The position numbers and the translations under genes were made by a program. Positions 53,067-62,581 of a stretch of DNA of 64,000 bases are shown one piece after another (position 1 is the stretch's first letter; each line of letters starts with the position of its first letter). The stretch comes from JANXQG01 sp963709175. GTDB lineage: Bacteria; Planctomycetota; Planctomycetia; Pirellulales; Thermoguttaceae. Under the pieces are notes generated by a model. The model was given only the letters and a program-made list of their open reading frames with translations. It did not search any database and had not been told where the DNA came from. The stretch covers positions 930,001 through 994,000 of the forward strand of contig CAVPVK010000003.1 in the NCBI GenBank assembly GCA_963709175.1, written 5' to 3'.

Positions 53067-54689
53067 ATGAGCAAGCATATTTTCGTCACCGGCGGCGTGG
53101 TCAGCTCGCTGGGCAAAGGATTGACCAGCGCCTCGATCGGCATGCTGCTTGAGCAGCGCGGGCTCCGCGTCCGCATGCAGAAGCTCGACCCCTATATCAA
53201 CGTCGATCCCGGCACCATGAGCCCCTACCAGCACGGCGAGGTGTACGTTCTCGACGACGGCAGCGAGACCGACCTCGACTTGGGCCACTACGAACGCTTC
53301 ACCAATTCACCGCTGAATCGCCATTCAAACTACACCACGGGGCAGATCTATCTTTCCGTGATCAATAAGGAGCGGCGGGGCGAGTTCCTGGGCCAGACCG
53401 TGCAGGTCATCCCCCACATCACCAACGAGATCAAGGCCGCCTTGGCCAAGCCCGATGGTCCCGACGTCGATGTCGTCATCACCGAGATCGGCGGCACTGT
53501 GGGCGATATCGAGAGCCAGCCGTTCCTGGAGGCCATCCGCCAGTTCGCCCTGGACGTGGGCAAGGAGAACTGCCTGTACATCCATCTCACTCTAGTGCCC
53601 TACCTCAAGGCGGCCGACGAACAGAAGACCAAGCCCACGCAACACTCCGTCGGGCAACTGCGGCAGATTGGCATCCAGCCCGACATTCTCGTATGCCGCA
53701 CCTCGCGGACCTTGGCCCACGACGACCGCAAGAAGATCGCGCTATTTTGCAACGTGCCCATCGAGGCCGTGATCGAAGAAAAAGACAAGGACTTTTCCGT
53801 CTACGAAGTGCCCATTAGCCTCGTCGAGCACGGCCTGGATACCCTGATTGTGCGGAAGCTGGGCCTGCCTGCCGGCCACTTGAATCTGGAGAAGTGGCAC
53901 GACCTGCTCGATCGCTTGCGGAACCCGCACCACGAGGTCTCGATCGCTGTGGTGGGCAAGTACACCGAACATCGCGACGCCTACAAGTCGATCTATGAGG
54001 CTCTGGACCATGCAGGTGTGGCCAATCGGGCGCAGATCCGCATCCAGCGGCTGCATAGCGAGCTTATCGAGCGCGATGGCGCCGAGCGGTTGTTAGCCGC
54101 CGTTGACGGCGTGCTCGTGCCGGGCGGGTTCGGCGAGCGCGGCATCGAAGGCAAGGTCGATGCCATTCGGTTCGTCCGCGAGCGGGGCATTCCTTTCTTC
54201 GGCATCTGCCTGGGTATGCAATGCGCCGTCGTGGAATTCGCCCGCAACGTGCTTGGCCTAGAAACGGCCCATTCCACGGAGTTCGACAAGAACAATTTGC
54301 ATCCGGTGATTTGCCTGCTGGAGGAGCAAAAGGACGTGACCGAGAAGGGCGGCACCATGCGCCTGGGGGCCCACCCGGCCTGTCTCCGCCCGGAAAGCAA
54401 GGCCGCCAAGTGCTACGGAACCGAGAAAATCTCCGAGCGGCACCGCCACCGCTACGAATTTAACAACGCCTACCGCGGCCAGTTCGAGGCCCACGGCATG
54501 TGCACGGTGGGACTCAGCCCCGATGGCACGCTGGTCGAGGTGGTTGAAATCCCCGCGCACCCTTGGTTTGTGGCCGTGCAATACCACCCGGAATTCAAGT
54601 CGCAGCCCACCAGGCCCCACCCGTTGTTTGCGGGCTTCGTGGGAGCGGCCGTTCGTCATCGTTTGTCAGTTCAACAGGCAACACCATGA
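53067..54689 (+). CDS. pyrG: CTP synthase
   Basis: The 540-aa product has the N-terminal amidoligase start MSKHIFVTGGVVSSLGKG, the HYERFTNSPLNRHSNYTTGQIY region and a class I glutaminase domain with the nucleophile Cys in FFGICLGMQCAVVEFARN and HPEF near the end. It converts UTP plus glutamine to CTP. Full length and intact. It overlaps a DUF1844 gene by ATGA at its stop. Confidence 0.97.
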   Translation: MSKHIFVTGGVVSSLGKGLTSASIGMLLEQRGLRVRMQKLDPYINVDPGTMSPYQHGEVYVLDDGSETDLDLGHYERFTNSPLNRHSNYTTGQIYLSVINKERRGEFLGQTVQVIPHITNEIKAALAKPDGPDVDVVITEIGGTVGDIESQPFLEAIRQFALDVGKENCLYIHLTLVPYLKAADEQKTKPTQHSVGQLRQIGIQPDILVCRTSRTLAHDDRKKIALFCNVPIEAVIEEKDKDFSVYEVPISLVEHGLDTLIVRKLGLPAGHLNLEKWHDLLDRLRNPHHEVSIAVVGKYTEHRDAYKSIYEALDHAGVANRAQIRIQRLHSELIERDGAERLLAAVDGVLVPGGFGERGIEGKVDAIRFVRERGIPFFGICLGMQCAVVEFARNVLGLETAHSTEFDKNNLHPVICLLEEQKDVTEKGGTMRLGAHPACLRPESKAAKCYGTEKISERHRHRYEFNNAYRGQFEAHGMCTVGLSPDGTLVEVVEIPAHPWFVAVQYHPEFKSQPTRPHPLFAGFVGAAVRHRLSVQQATP

Positions 54690-55069
54690 GCGAAAACCCT
54701 GAGAAAAAGATCATCGTCGACGAAGACTGGAAGAGCCAGGTCCAACGCGAGCGCGAGGAGGCCGCCGGCAAGGCGGCCGGCGCTGAGACGGAACCATCCG
54801 GTAAGGGCGTGCCCGATAAGCCGATGCCCCCGGCAACCCTTTCCGCCCTCGCCACGTCGCTTTCAATCCAGGCATCCGTGTGCCTGGGGTTCGTGGCCGA
54901 CCCCGCCAGCGGCAAAGCAGAGCGAAATCTACCCATGGCCAAGCACCTGATCGACTTGCTGGAGGTGCTGCAAGAGAAGACCGAAGGCAATCGCACGCCC
55001 GAGGAGACCGAGGACCTCGAGGCCATGCTGTACCAACTACGGATGGCCTACGTGCAGGTCGTTGGTTAG
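54686..55069 (+). CDS. DUF1844 family protein
   Basis: ATG 54686 overlaps the pyrG stop (ATGA), so it is translationally coupled. The 127-aa product has a charged N-terminus (IIVDEDWKSQVQREREEAAG) and the DUF1844 core SALATSLSIQASVCLGFVAD ... MAKHLIDLLEVLQEKTEGNR ... TEDLEAMLYQLRMAYVQV, a helical bundle. The function is unknown; the linkage to pyrG recalls arrangements in other planctomycetes. A weak AAATCTCAAATCT repeat follows within 40 bases. Confidence 0.85.
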   Translation: MSENPEKKIIVDEDWKSQVQREREEAAGKAAGAETEPSGKGVPDKPMPPATLSALATSLSIQASVCLGFVADPASGKAERNLPMAKHLIDLLEVLQEKTEGNRTPEETEDLEAMLYQLRMAYVQVVG

Positions 55070-55329
55070 AGATCGTTAATTCGAATGCTGAGATAAAATC
55101 TCAAATCTGAAGTTCAAAAACGCCCACGTCCGGTCCGGGGAAGAAAATGGGTGGCGCGTCGTGCACCGTATAAGCCCATCCCTCATGACTTGCAATCCCT
55201 ACCGAGTGACACGCCGGGATTAAGGGAAACCTCCACCGGACCGGACATGGTTGCGTCTGCGCAGCAAATTCCGTTTGGCCGCAGAGGTGGGTTGGTCTCC
55301 GTCCCAACATGCGGCTGCGCGATTGGTTT

Positions 55330-55827
55330 CTATTGCGATAAACGATGAAATACGCGGCGGAACTTGGGCATTCGCCGCTCCAGGTAGGCCAGCCAGGCGG
55401 CCGGCTTCCAGATCTCGATACAAACCGCCGCCCCCACCACGAGCACCTCGTTTTCGGGCGGGTCGCGATCCACGCCGAGGAACTTGCGGAAGCCCTCCGG
55501 TATGAGCAACCGGCTGCGGCCGCGGAGTTCCACCGGCCGATGCCGCGTGGAAAGTAAACGGCCAAGCAACTGCACTTGGGCAATGCGATCGTCGCCGAAA
55601 GTTTCCGCTTGCAGTTTCTGTTCCAGCAGCTTGATCCGGGCGTTTAGCTTGCCTTCCCAGGCGTCGGCGCTCCAGAGGCTCAGGCAGCCGGCCCGTTCCT
55701 TGGCCAGAATGCAACGGGGATTGTCCCCCGCCAGAAGTTCCGTCATTGGCTGGGGAATGGAAAGCCGAAACCGCTCGTCCACAGTGCAGGGAAACTCGCC
55801 CAGAATCAGTTGCCGGGGATTGGGCAT
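55330..55827 (-). CDS. mraZ: MraZ-family transcriptional regulator
   Basis: The 165-aa product has two SpoVT-AbrB-type halves: LGEFPCTVDERFRLSIPQPM near the N-terminus and ELRGRSRLLIPEGFRKFL near residue 105, typical of MraZ. MraZ normally heads the division and cell-wall (dcw) cluster and binds repeated TGGG elements upstream of itself. Here no mraW/rsmH or other dcw gene is next to it. Two TGGG...CCCA palindromes lie 76-131 bases upstream, one overlapping a promoter, suggesting autoregulation. The 55070-55329 gap downstream is empty apart from an AGATCTC-like repeat. Confidence 0.85.
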   Translation of the reverse strand: MPNPRQLILGEFPCTVDERFRLSIPQPMTELLAGDNPRCILAKERAGCLSLWSADAWEGKLNARIKLLEQKLQAETFGDDRIAQVQLLGRLLSTRHRPVELRGRSRLLIPEGFRKFLGVDRDPPENEVLVVGAAVCIEIWKPAAWLAYLERRMPKFRRVFHRLSQ

Positions 55828-55891
55828 CGGTGGGGCTCGACGGCCAAGGGGAAAGCGGCAGTACGGTTGCGCGACTCACGCGGTTCCTCTT

Positions 55892-55920
55892 AGTATACGA
55901 TTTGGGTTTGATTCCCACAA
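55892..55920 (-). promoter_or_regulatory. mraZ promoter
   Basis: On the minus strand, TTGTGG (55915-55920), a 17-base spacer and TATACT (55892-55897) form a good promoter about 65 bases upstream of the mraZ start. The -35 box overlaps the first TGGG palindrome. Confidence 0.55.
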
Positions 55921-55958
55921 GTAACGCGACGATTTAATCGATCTGGGTTCAAAACCCA
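55903..55958. promoter_or_regulatory. two TGGG...CCCA palindromes, likely MraZ operators
   Basis: TGGG-TTTGATT-CCCA (55903-55917) and TGGGTT-CAA-AACCCA (55944-55958), centres 41 bases apart, about four helical turns. MraZ binds TGGG-type boxes in direct repeat in E. coli; here they are inverted. Their location at the mraZ promoter supports regulation. Confidence 0.5.
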
Positions 55959-56144
55959 CAAATGAGTTTACTGGATTTAACGATTCCGACAACCCCCACG
56001 TTAGGCGGTCAGTTAACCGAGCGGTATCGAATCTTGGCGAAACCTCGGCGACAAGGTATACTCGGCCATGAATCGCGTCCCCTGCGGCCGACTGGGCTTA
56101 CCGCGCCCATGTCGGACTCTTGTCCCTAGATCGGGCCACAAAGA

Positions 56145-57361
56145 ATGAGTTGGAATACGTACATTGCCCTGAGCCTCGTGATGTTCTTCGAGTATGCTGT
56201 CTGGGGCGCATGGGCTCCGGTTTTGGCCGCTCGCTTGTTGGGGCCGCTGCAGATGAGCGGCAAGCAGACGGGTTGGATCTACACCACGCTGCCGATCGCC
56301 TGCATTGTCTCGCCGCTGGTGGGTGGTCAGTTGGCCGACCGTTACGTGAACCTCGAGTGGATTCTGGCCGTGGCCCATCTGATTGCAGCCGTGCTGATGT
56401 TCATTGCGGTTCGCCAGAAGACATTTGGCGGGCTGTTCCTTACGATGCTCGGCTGGTCGCTCTGCTTTGCGGCCACCATGCCCCTGGTCAATAGCGTTCT
56501 GTTCCGCTACGACGTCACCGGAAAGGTCGCGCCCAGCGTCTTCATCTGGGCCCCCGTTGCCTGGGCTCTGGTCGGCTACAGTCTCAGCGGTTGGCGCGTG
56601 CTTCGCAAGGCCGAAAGCGACGGTAGCGACGCCTTGATTTTTTCGGGCGTGCTGGGGCTGATCATGGTTGGCTGTTGCTTCCTGCTGCCGGCAACAACGC
56701 CGAAGAGCGAGAAGTCGCTTTTCGATGCACTGAGCATGCTTCGCCAGGGCGACTTCTTGCTGTTTATCGTGACTTCGCTGTGCGTGGCGGGTACAATGCA
56801 GTTCTATTTCCTCGGTTCCGGTCAATACATGATCGACCGCGGAATTTCGGGCAAGGCTGTGCCGGCCACCATGGCAATGGCCCAGGCGACGCAGGCACTT
56901 GCCACGCTGTTTGTTTTAGGGTGGGCCGAGAAGTGGTTGGGATACCAATGGGCGCTGACCTTGGGCGCGGCCAGTTGGTTGTCGCTCTATGTGATTTATG
57001 CGGCATCAGTTCCGCGCGGATCCTTGTCGTGGCCCAGGCCCTTCACGGCTTGGCCTACGTAATGTTCATCATCATGGGCCAGGTCTATGCAGGAAAGATC
57101 GCGCCTGAGGGACTCGGTGGTTCCGTGCAAGGCCTGATCTTCGCCGCCACGACCGGCGTGGGACTGTTCCTCGGGACGCAATTGGCCGGTTTCGCCATGG
57201 ACCGCTTCAAGCGGGAGGGCAAGTTTCAATGGCCGAGGATTTGGGCGTTTCCCTTGGTAATCACATTGGCCGGTACGTTAGTTTTCGCCGCGTTCTTCCA
57301 GGGCAAAGTGCCCAAGAAACCGGGCGAAACAGCGGCCAAAACGATTTCTGCCGATCGCTGA
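56145..57361 (+). CDS. MFS transporter, nucleoside:H+ symporter-like, with a frameshift
   Basis: The first frame from ATG 56145 runs MSWNTYIALSLVMFFEYAVW through ten helices to VIYAASVP at about 57014; the C-terminal two helices (RILVVAQALHGLAYVMFI ... GVGLFLGTQLAGFAMDRFKR ... FPLVITLAGTLVFAAF) follow in another frame ending at 57361. One missing base near 57003-57018 explains this. The N-terminal WGAWAPVLAARLLGPL motif is typical of the NupG/XapB-like nucleoside permeases found widely in planctomycetes. Intact length would be about 405 aa. It is divergent from mraZ and convergent with the following oxidoreductase gene. Confidence 0.75.
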
Positions 57362-57401
57362 CCACCACCCGCGGGCGCTAGGGTTTGGCAGTGCCCGCCG
57401 G

Positions 57402-58631
57402 TCAGCTTTTCAGCCCGGCGAAGTTGTACTCCAGCTTCTCGCCGGTCTTCATTAGCTCGTCCCAACTGACTTCGGCCCTCTTATATGCCGCGGTGCGGCC
57501 CAGGATCGTGGTGAGATTGCTCCGCACGCTCGGCGGCACAGTGGTGTTCGCAACGTCGCCCGTATGGACCGCGTCGTGGAAGGCTGCGATGTTGCTCACG
57601 GCGCCATCGGTGTAGAGGTTGCCGTGCTTGCCACCCTTGTACGATTTCTGGCCGACAACGTGGGCGATGCCGAAATAGTGCACTTCGATCATTCCCTGAG
57701 GGCCGAACATGCGGTTGCCGATGTCGTCGTAGCCGGTGCCGTACTGTTTCCCCGTAAAGTCCACGAGCACGTCCTTGGGGAACGTGAAGATCACGCCGAA
57801 ATGGTCGTTGCACGTGCCAGCGTCGTCGCGACCGTTCTTGCCGCAGACGCCATACGCCTTCAGAGGGGCCGCGTCGGCGATCCAGGTGGCCACGTCCAGG
57901 GAGTGGATGAACTGCTCCGTGATCGTGTCGCCAGAAAGAACGCGGTCGAGCACCCAGGCGCGGATCTTGCTCTCCGGATCGTTGGCGTCGTAGCCGCTTG
58001 CGCCGAGCTGTCCGCCGTAGTAGACGGCCTCGCCGGAGACCACCTTGCCGATGTCGCCCGCATGCACGCGGCGGACCGCTTCCTTGTAGAATTCGCTGGT
58101 GCGGGTCTGGAAATCGATGAGCACGACGCGGTTCTTTTCGGTTCCTTTGCGGCCCGTTTCGGCGATCGTCTGACAGCCCGGCACGTCGACGGCGATCGGC
58201 TTGGCACAGTAAACGTGGCAGCCGGCGTCGACACCGGCCATCGCCTGCTCGGGATGGAAGTAGGGCGGACTGATGATCGCAATCGCGTCCGGGCGGGCGT
58301 CCAACAGCCGCTTGTAGCAGGATAGGCCGCTGTAGGCGCGATTCTCCGCTACCCCTAGCCGCCGGGCGGCGTCCTTGGCACGATCGGGAAAATAGTCGGC
58401 CGTGGCGATGAACTGATAGCCGCCATGTTGCTGGAACAGGTTGGCGATCCAATTGCCCCGCCCGCCGCAGCCAATCAGGCCGAGCGTAATCTTGGAATTG
58501 GCGTCCGCGGCGGCCACCTGCCGGGGTTCGGCGATCAGCAGCCCTGCGGCGGCGGCTGTGGTTCCGGCGAGAAAATCGCGGCGAGTGACGTTTTGGCGAG
58601 CGAGGTCGTCTTGGCAGGATTTGGCGGTCAT
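57402..58631 (-). CDS. Tat-exported Gfo/Idh/MocA family oxidoreductase
   Basis: ATG 58631 has AAGGA upstream and gives a twin-arginine signal NVTRRDFLAGTTAAAAGLL with cleavage near AAAD. The Rossmann motif is LGLIGCGGRGNWIANLF and the EKP-equivalent is VYCAKPIAVD, where Glu is replaced by Ala, a variation seen in exported planctomycete members. Residues TGKQYGTGYDDIGNRMFGPQ and an end TGEKLEYN follow. It should act on a sugar or polyol with bound NAD(P). It differs from the 8341-9741 protein in sequence, so it is not a recent duplicate. Confidence 0.88.
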   Translation of the reverse strand: MTAKSCQDDLARQNVTRRDFLAGTTAAAAGLLIAEPRQVAAADANSKITLGLIGCGGRGNWIANLFQQHGGYQFIATADYFPDRAKDAARRLGVAENRAYSGLSCYKRLLDARPDAIAIISPPYFHPEQAMAGVDAGCHVYCAKPIAVDVPGCQTIAETGRKGTEKNRVVLIDFQTRTSEFYKEAVRRVHAGDIGKVVSGEAVYYGGQLGASGYDANDPESKIRAWVLDRVLSGDTITEQFIHSLDVATWIADAAPLKAYGVCGKNGRDDAGTCNDHFGVIFTFPKDVLVDFTGKQYGTGYDDIGNRMFGPQGMIEVHYFGIAHVVGQKSYKGGKHGNLYTDGAVSNIAAFHDAVHTGDVANTTVPPSVRSNLTTILGRTAAYKRAEVSWDELMKTGEKLEYNFAGLKS

Positions 58632-58742
58632 GGTTCTTGGTCCTTCATGGCAGGGAAAGGGGACGGGAGAAATCGCTGGAAACATCCACCAGAATAGTCC
58701 GAAGCGGCGCGGGATGCAACGAAAGGCACGCGAGGAGCGAAG

Positions 58743-60164
58743 TCAACTCCCGCGGTCCTCGCGGTCGAGACGCTCGGCCATTTCGCGATCGGCCTGCGCT
58801 TTACTTACTGCGCCGAGCGCATCGTGGGCGACTGCTCGGGCCTGGTAAGCCATGGCCAATTTCGGATGGCACCGCAAGGCCCGCGAGAAATCGGCCACGG
58901 CCGAGGTGAAGTCGTTCATTTGGGCCTGCGCCAGGCCGCGGTAGTAATAGGCATAGCCGATGCGGCCCGGATTCGTGCCCTCGTTATCTTCCGCTGCAAG
59001 ATAGTGCGTAAAATCGGCGATCGCGTTATCGTGCTGATGCGATTCCAAGTAAGCCCTGCCGCGAACGTAGTACGATTCCGAATCGTCGGGCGCATACTCG
59101 ACGCCCTTCTCGGCGTCGGCCAGACTCCCATGCACATCGCCCAATGCCAGGAGCGCCACGGCCCTTTGTTGGTACACTTCTCCGTCCTCGGGGTCTTGGC
59201 AAAGCAGTTCGGCGAGCAACTCGATCGCCTTGGTCCATTCTCTTTGCTGCATGAGGAAAACGGCCTGCGTGAAGAGTTCGTCAGCGGTCGAATGGGCAGC
59301 GTCATGGGCGGCGTGCGCTTCAGCGGACTTTTCCTCCACGCCGCTCTTGTTCTTCCAGAAAAGCTTGTCGATGAGCTCCTGTGAATAGGGACCAACGTCC
59401 GTGGGCCCGGGCGCCGGTGGATGAACCACCTCCTCATCCCTGTCTTCCAAGTACAAAAGCGACTGCCGGAGCAGCGCGCGGATATCCGCCCGCACGTGGC
59501 GTTCCCACTCGGGGCGACGTTCGTCGCGGGCCCAGGCATACAGGGCCAGGGCGTAACCGAGGACCGGATCGGTCAGGTATCCCAGCCTCGAAATCTGCCA
59601 CGACTCCCAATTGCCGTAGCGCGTTGTACGGTCACGAAGGCTGGCGTTGGCGGTGAAGACGCCCATGCCGAAGCAAATAGTCGCCAGGTCCGTCACCGCC
59701 TCATGGTCGGGCTCGTCGGGCGAGAGGCGCTTGCCTCCCAGCAGATGCGCGTGGCAAAGTTCGTGGGCGCACGTCGCCACGACGCGGGTCGGGTCGGTAA
59801 GATTCGACGTTTCCAGCCAAATGGTAGTCCGTCCCTCGTGCTGATTGTAAAGGCCAGCGGTTCCGCCCGCCTTCTCGCCGACAAGTTGCACTCGCGTAAA
59901 TGGCGTGCGGCCCTCGGAATAGAACTTCAGCTCGACGGTCTGCGGATCGATCTCCATATAGACGCAGACCTGTTCGAACAAGCCGCGGACCGCTTCCTTT
60001 GTGCCGTCAAAAGGGGCTGGAAAATGCGCCTCCAGCGGGAGAATGACTTCCATTTGGGCGAAGTGTTCCCAGCCGAACTGTGCGACAAGCCAGTTCATCC
60101 GTTCTTCGATCCAGATGCCGACGTCGGTATCGACAGGACATTTCGGTTTCCGCCAGCCGAACAT
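58743..60164 (-). CDS. HExxH metalloprotease-like plus TPR protein (473 aa)
   Basis: ATG 60164 gives MFGWRKPKCPVDTDVGIWIE. The N-terminal half carries a zincin motif ATCAHELCHAHLLGG (His134, Glu135, His138) with a downstream DHEAVTDLATICFGMG (Glu155 or Asp159 as third ligand). The C-terminal half (from about 310) contains at least four TPRs such as AIELLAELLCQDPEDGEVYQ and SAVADFSRALRCHPKLAMAYQ. No signal peptide or membrane helix, so a cytoplasmic zinc peptidase with a protein-binding module. I do not recognise a named family. It is upstream of the oxidoreductase on the same strand by 111 bases. Confidence 0.7.
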   Translation of the reverse strand: MFGWRKPKCPVDTDVGIWIEERMNWLVAQFGWEHFAQMEVILPLEAHFPAPFDGTKEAVRGLFEQVCVYMEIDPQTVELKFYSEGRTPFTRVQLVGEKAGGTAGLYNQHEGRTTIWLETSNLTDPTRVVATCAHELCHAHLLGGKRLSPDEPDHEAVTDLATICFGMGVFTANASLRDRTTRYGNWESWQISRLGYLTDPVLGYALALYAWARDERRPEWERHVRADIRALLRQSLLYLEDRDEEVVHPPAPGPTDVGPYSQELIDKLFWKNKSGVEEKSAEAHAAHDAAHSTADELFTQAVFLMQQREWTKAIELLAELLCQDPEDGEVYQQRAVALLALGDVHGSLADAEKGVEYAPDDSESYYVRGRAYLESHQHDNAIADFTHYLAAEDNEGTNPGRIGYAYYYRGLAQAQMNDFTSAVADFSRALRCHPKLAMAYQARAVAHDALGAVSKAQADREMAERLDREDRGS

Positions 60165-60290
60165 GGAGTGCCTCGCACAAGAAACCAACTCGCTTGCTCC
60201 ACGCATTCTACCAAGGGCGGTGAACACTGGGCAAGCGAGTGGGGTTTCGCGGTTTCGCGGCGGCCGCAGGCAGACAGTCTGCCGCCCGCT

Positions 60291-61982
60291 CTAGACGCTC
60301 TCCAGCGAGGCGTCGGCGCTCTCGTGGATCACGCCGGTCAGCGGGGCCGGACGACGCACCTCGTCTAGGAAGCCAGAAAGCTGCCTGGCACGGACGGGAT
60401 GCTGCAGGGCTTGTACGGCCTTGGTCTCGATCTGCCGCACCCGCTCGCGCGTCACGGAGAAGATCTTGCCGACCTCTTCCAAGGTGTAGGCGTAGCCGTC
60501 GACCAGGCCGTAGCGAAGGCGGAGGATCTCTCGCTCGCGATAGTCCAGGCTTTGCAGCACCGTGGCGATTTTGGCCTTGAGCATGTCCTGGTTCATCTCC
60601 AGCAAGGGATCGTCCTCGCGATAGTCCTCGAGGAACTCGCCGAAGTAGGTGTCGTCGTGCTCGCCCACGGGCTGGTCCAGCGAGAGCGGCTGGCGGGTCA
60701 TCCGCAGGATGCAGGTCGTCTCATCGATCGAGATGCCGGCGGCCGAGGCGGTGTCCTCGACGCTCGGTTCCGCGCCATTCTCCTGAAGCAACTGGCGATG
60801 CACGCCCCGCACGCGGCTCATCGTCTCGATCATGTGCACCGGCACGCGGATCGTACGGCTCTGATCGGCAATCGCGCGGGTGATCGCCTGGCGGATCCAC
60901 CATGTCGCATAGGTCGAGAACTTGTAGCCGCGGGCCGACTCGAATTTATCGACCGCCCGCATCAGCCCCGTGTTGCCTTCCTGGATGAGATCGAGGAAAC
61001 TCATGCCGCGGTTGCGGTAGCGTTTGGCGATCGAGACCACCAGCCGCAGGTTGCCCGCCGAGAGCCGCCGCTTGGCCGCTTCGTACTCGGTCGAGAGGGC
61101 GCTGATGCGAGCGATGCGGCGGCGGAGCGTACCGGGGCTCTCCAGCGTGACCTTCATGAGGTGGGCGAGTTCTTTCTTGACGGCTGCACGTTGCGAGAGG
61201 GGCGCCGATCGGCCTTTGAGACGGCCCAATTGCGCGTGCAGGTCCTCCATTTGCCGCGAGACCTGCTTGAGCTTCTCCAGGATTGGTTGCAGGCGCTGCG
61301 TGCGGAGGCCGAGTTCTTCGATCAGTCGCACCGCCCGGCCGCGGCGGCCGATCAACCGCCGCCAGGCCGCTCGCCGCTGCTTGGCGCTGCCGCGTTTGCA
61401 GATCGCCCGGGCAAAATCCTTGCGGTTGTCCGCCATGATGTGTTCCAGCGTGACAAGGTTCGGGGTCAGCACCTTGGTCAACCGCTTCTTCTCGCGGATG
61501 TTGATCACCGAGACCTCAATCGTGCGGTCCAATCGCGAGCGGCCGTCGCGGATGTTCTTCAGCATATCGATGGCCGCGTGCAGCACGTAGTCGGTGGCCA
61601 ACATGATGTGGCGGAAACGGCGGCGGGCACTCTTGATTTGCCGGGCCGCCACGATCTCTTCCGCCCGGCTGAGCAGGGGAATCTCACCCATCTGCATCAA
61701 GTAGATGCGGATGGGATCGTCGATCTGGTCATCGTCGCCGGTCGAGCGGTCGCCGAGCTCTTCCAGGTCGGGGTCGAACTCGGCGTCCAGGTCGACTTCG
61801 GGGTCCTCCTCCACACGGTCCGATTCCTCCACAACTCGGGAATCTCCGCTTTCAAATTCGTCGTCGGTGAGGATTTCTTCTACAAAGGGGCGCTTCGTGG
61901 GGCGAGTGACCGTAGACATTTTCGGTTCGGACCTGGTGGGCAAATTCTTGGTGCGGGCGAACTTCGAGGCGGCTTTTGTCAC
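60291..61982 (-). CDS. rpoD: primary RNA polymerase sigma factor RpoD/SigA
   Basis: GTG 61982 with AAGGAG 6-8 bases upstream. An acidic region (FVEEILTDDEFESGDSRVV) is followed by region 1.2 (DPIRIYLMQMGEIPLLSRAE), a non-conserved basic region of about 180 residues, region 2 (GYKFSTYATWWIRQAITRAI), region 3 and region 4 with the HTH EEVGKIFSVTRERVRQIETK. This is the housekeeping sigma layout with a long spacer between 1.2 and 2, as in proteobacterial RpoD. At 563 aa it is larger than the SigA of Gram-positives. The upstream gap is 584 bases long. Confidence 0.93.
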   Translation of the reverse strand: MTKAASKFARTKNLPTRSEPKMSTVTRPTKRPFVEEILTDDEFESGDSRVVEESDRVEEDPEVDLDAEFDPDLEELGDRSTGDDDQIDDPIRIYLMQMGEIPLLSRAEEIVAARQIKSARRRFRHIMLATDYVLHAAIDMLKNIRDGRSRLDRTIEVSVINIREKKRLTKVLTPNLVTLEHIMADNRKDFARAICKRGSAKQRRAAWRRLIGRRGRAVRLIEELGLRTQRLQPILEKLKQVSRQMEDLHAQLGRLKGRSAPLSQRAAVKKELAHLMKVTLESPGTLRRRIARISALSTEYEAAKRRLSAGNLRLVVSIAKRYRNRGMSFLDLIQEGNTGLMRAVDKFESARGYKFSTYATWWIRQAITRAIADQSRTIRVPVHMIETMSRVRGVHRQLLQENGAEPSVEDTASAAGISIDETTCILRMTRQPLSLDQPVGEHDDTYFGEFLEDYREDDPLLEMNQDMLKAKIATVLQSLDYREREILRLRYGLVDGYAYTLEEVGKIFSVTRERVRQIETKAVQALQHPVRARQLSGFLDEVRRPAPLTGVIHESADASLESV

Positions 61983-62566
61983 GTGACACTCCTTTTCGAG
62001 AAGCAGGATGATCAGGGGCGCTGAGTCGGTGGCTTCTCAGAAAGCATGTCTAGTGCCGAAACATCGGCACGGCCCGACGGCTTGTCGCAAGCACTGGCTA
62101 GCTAACAGGTTACGACTGACGAACGGACCCGGTGGCGTGGCAAAATCCGGTGCAGACGTTCCATTGCGGCAACAACCAGCCGCAACACGTTGACTTACGG
62201 AATCATGGTAGGCGGGGAAATAACACGCGAGGATGGGCAAATACTGGCACGGAGAGGGTCCGCGGTACGTGCCGTCAGCTCGCGACTAGTCTCCAGTATA
62301 CCACGTTGTCAATGGGAGAAGAAAAGGGGGTAGGGTGATTTTTCCGCAAAAGCGGCACTACCGGAAGATACATCCAATGGGTGGTTGTGCCCTCCGAGTG
62401 AAAGGACGGGTCACGCAGGAAGCCGTTTAAAAGCTGCCCCTGCTCGACGACAAACTCGAGCGAGACGAGAATCCATCGCGATATGTTACAGTTTGCGATT
62501 CGCCGACTCGAACAGCTTGACCGGGGTCCCTAGCCTGGTGTCTTACAATTAGGCGTTAGCTGCCTC
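61983..62566. other. gap between rpoD and an alcohol dehydrogenase gene
   Basis: No gene, tRNA or clear repeat recognised. A TTGACAACGTGGTATACT stretch occurs on the minus strand near 62299-62316, but the two boxes are only 6 bases apart, so it is not a normal promoter. The rpoD SD at about 61989-61994 is the only firm signal. Confidence 0.5.
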
Positions 62567-62581
62567 TTGCCGAGACCAATT

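Noticed and set aside
62296..62318. TTGACA and TATACT boxes upstream of rpoD
   Set aside because: They are only 6 bases apart; no RNA polymerase spacing fits.
61983..62566. tRNA or riboswitch in the long gap upstream of rpoD
   Set aside because: No cloverleaf arms, no T-loop GGTTCRANTCC and no known aptamer core could be found by eye.
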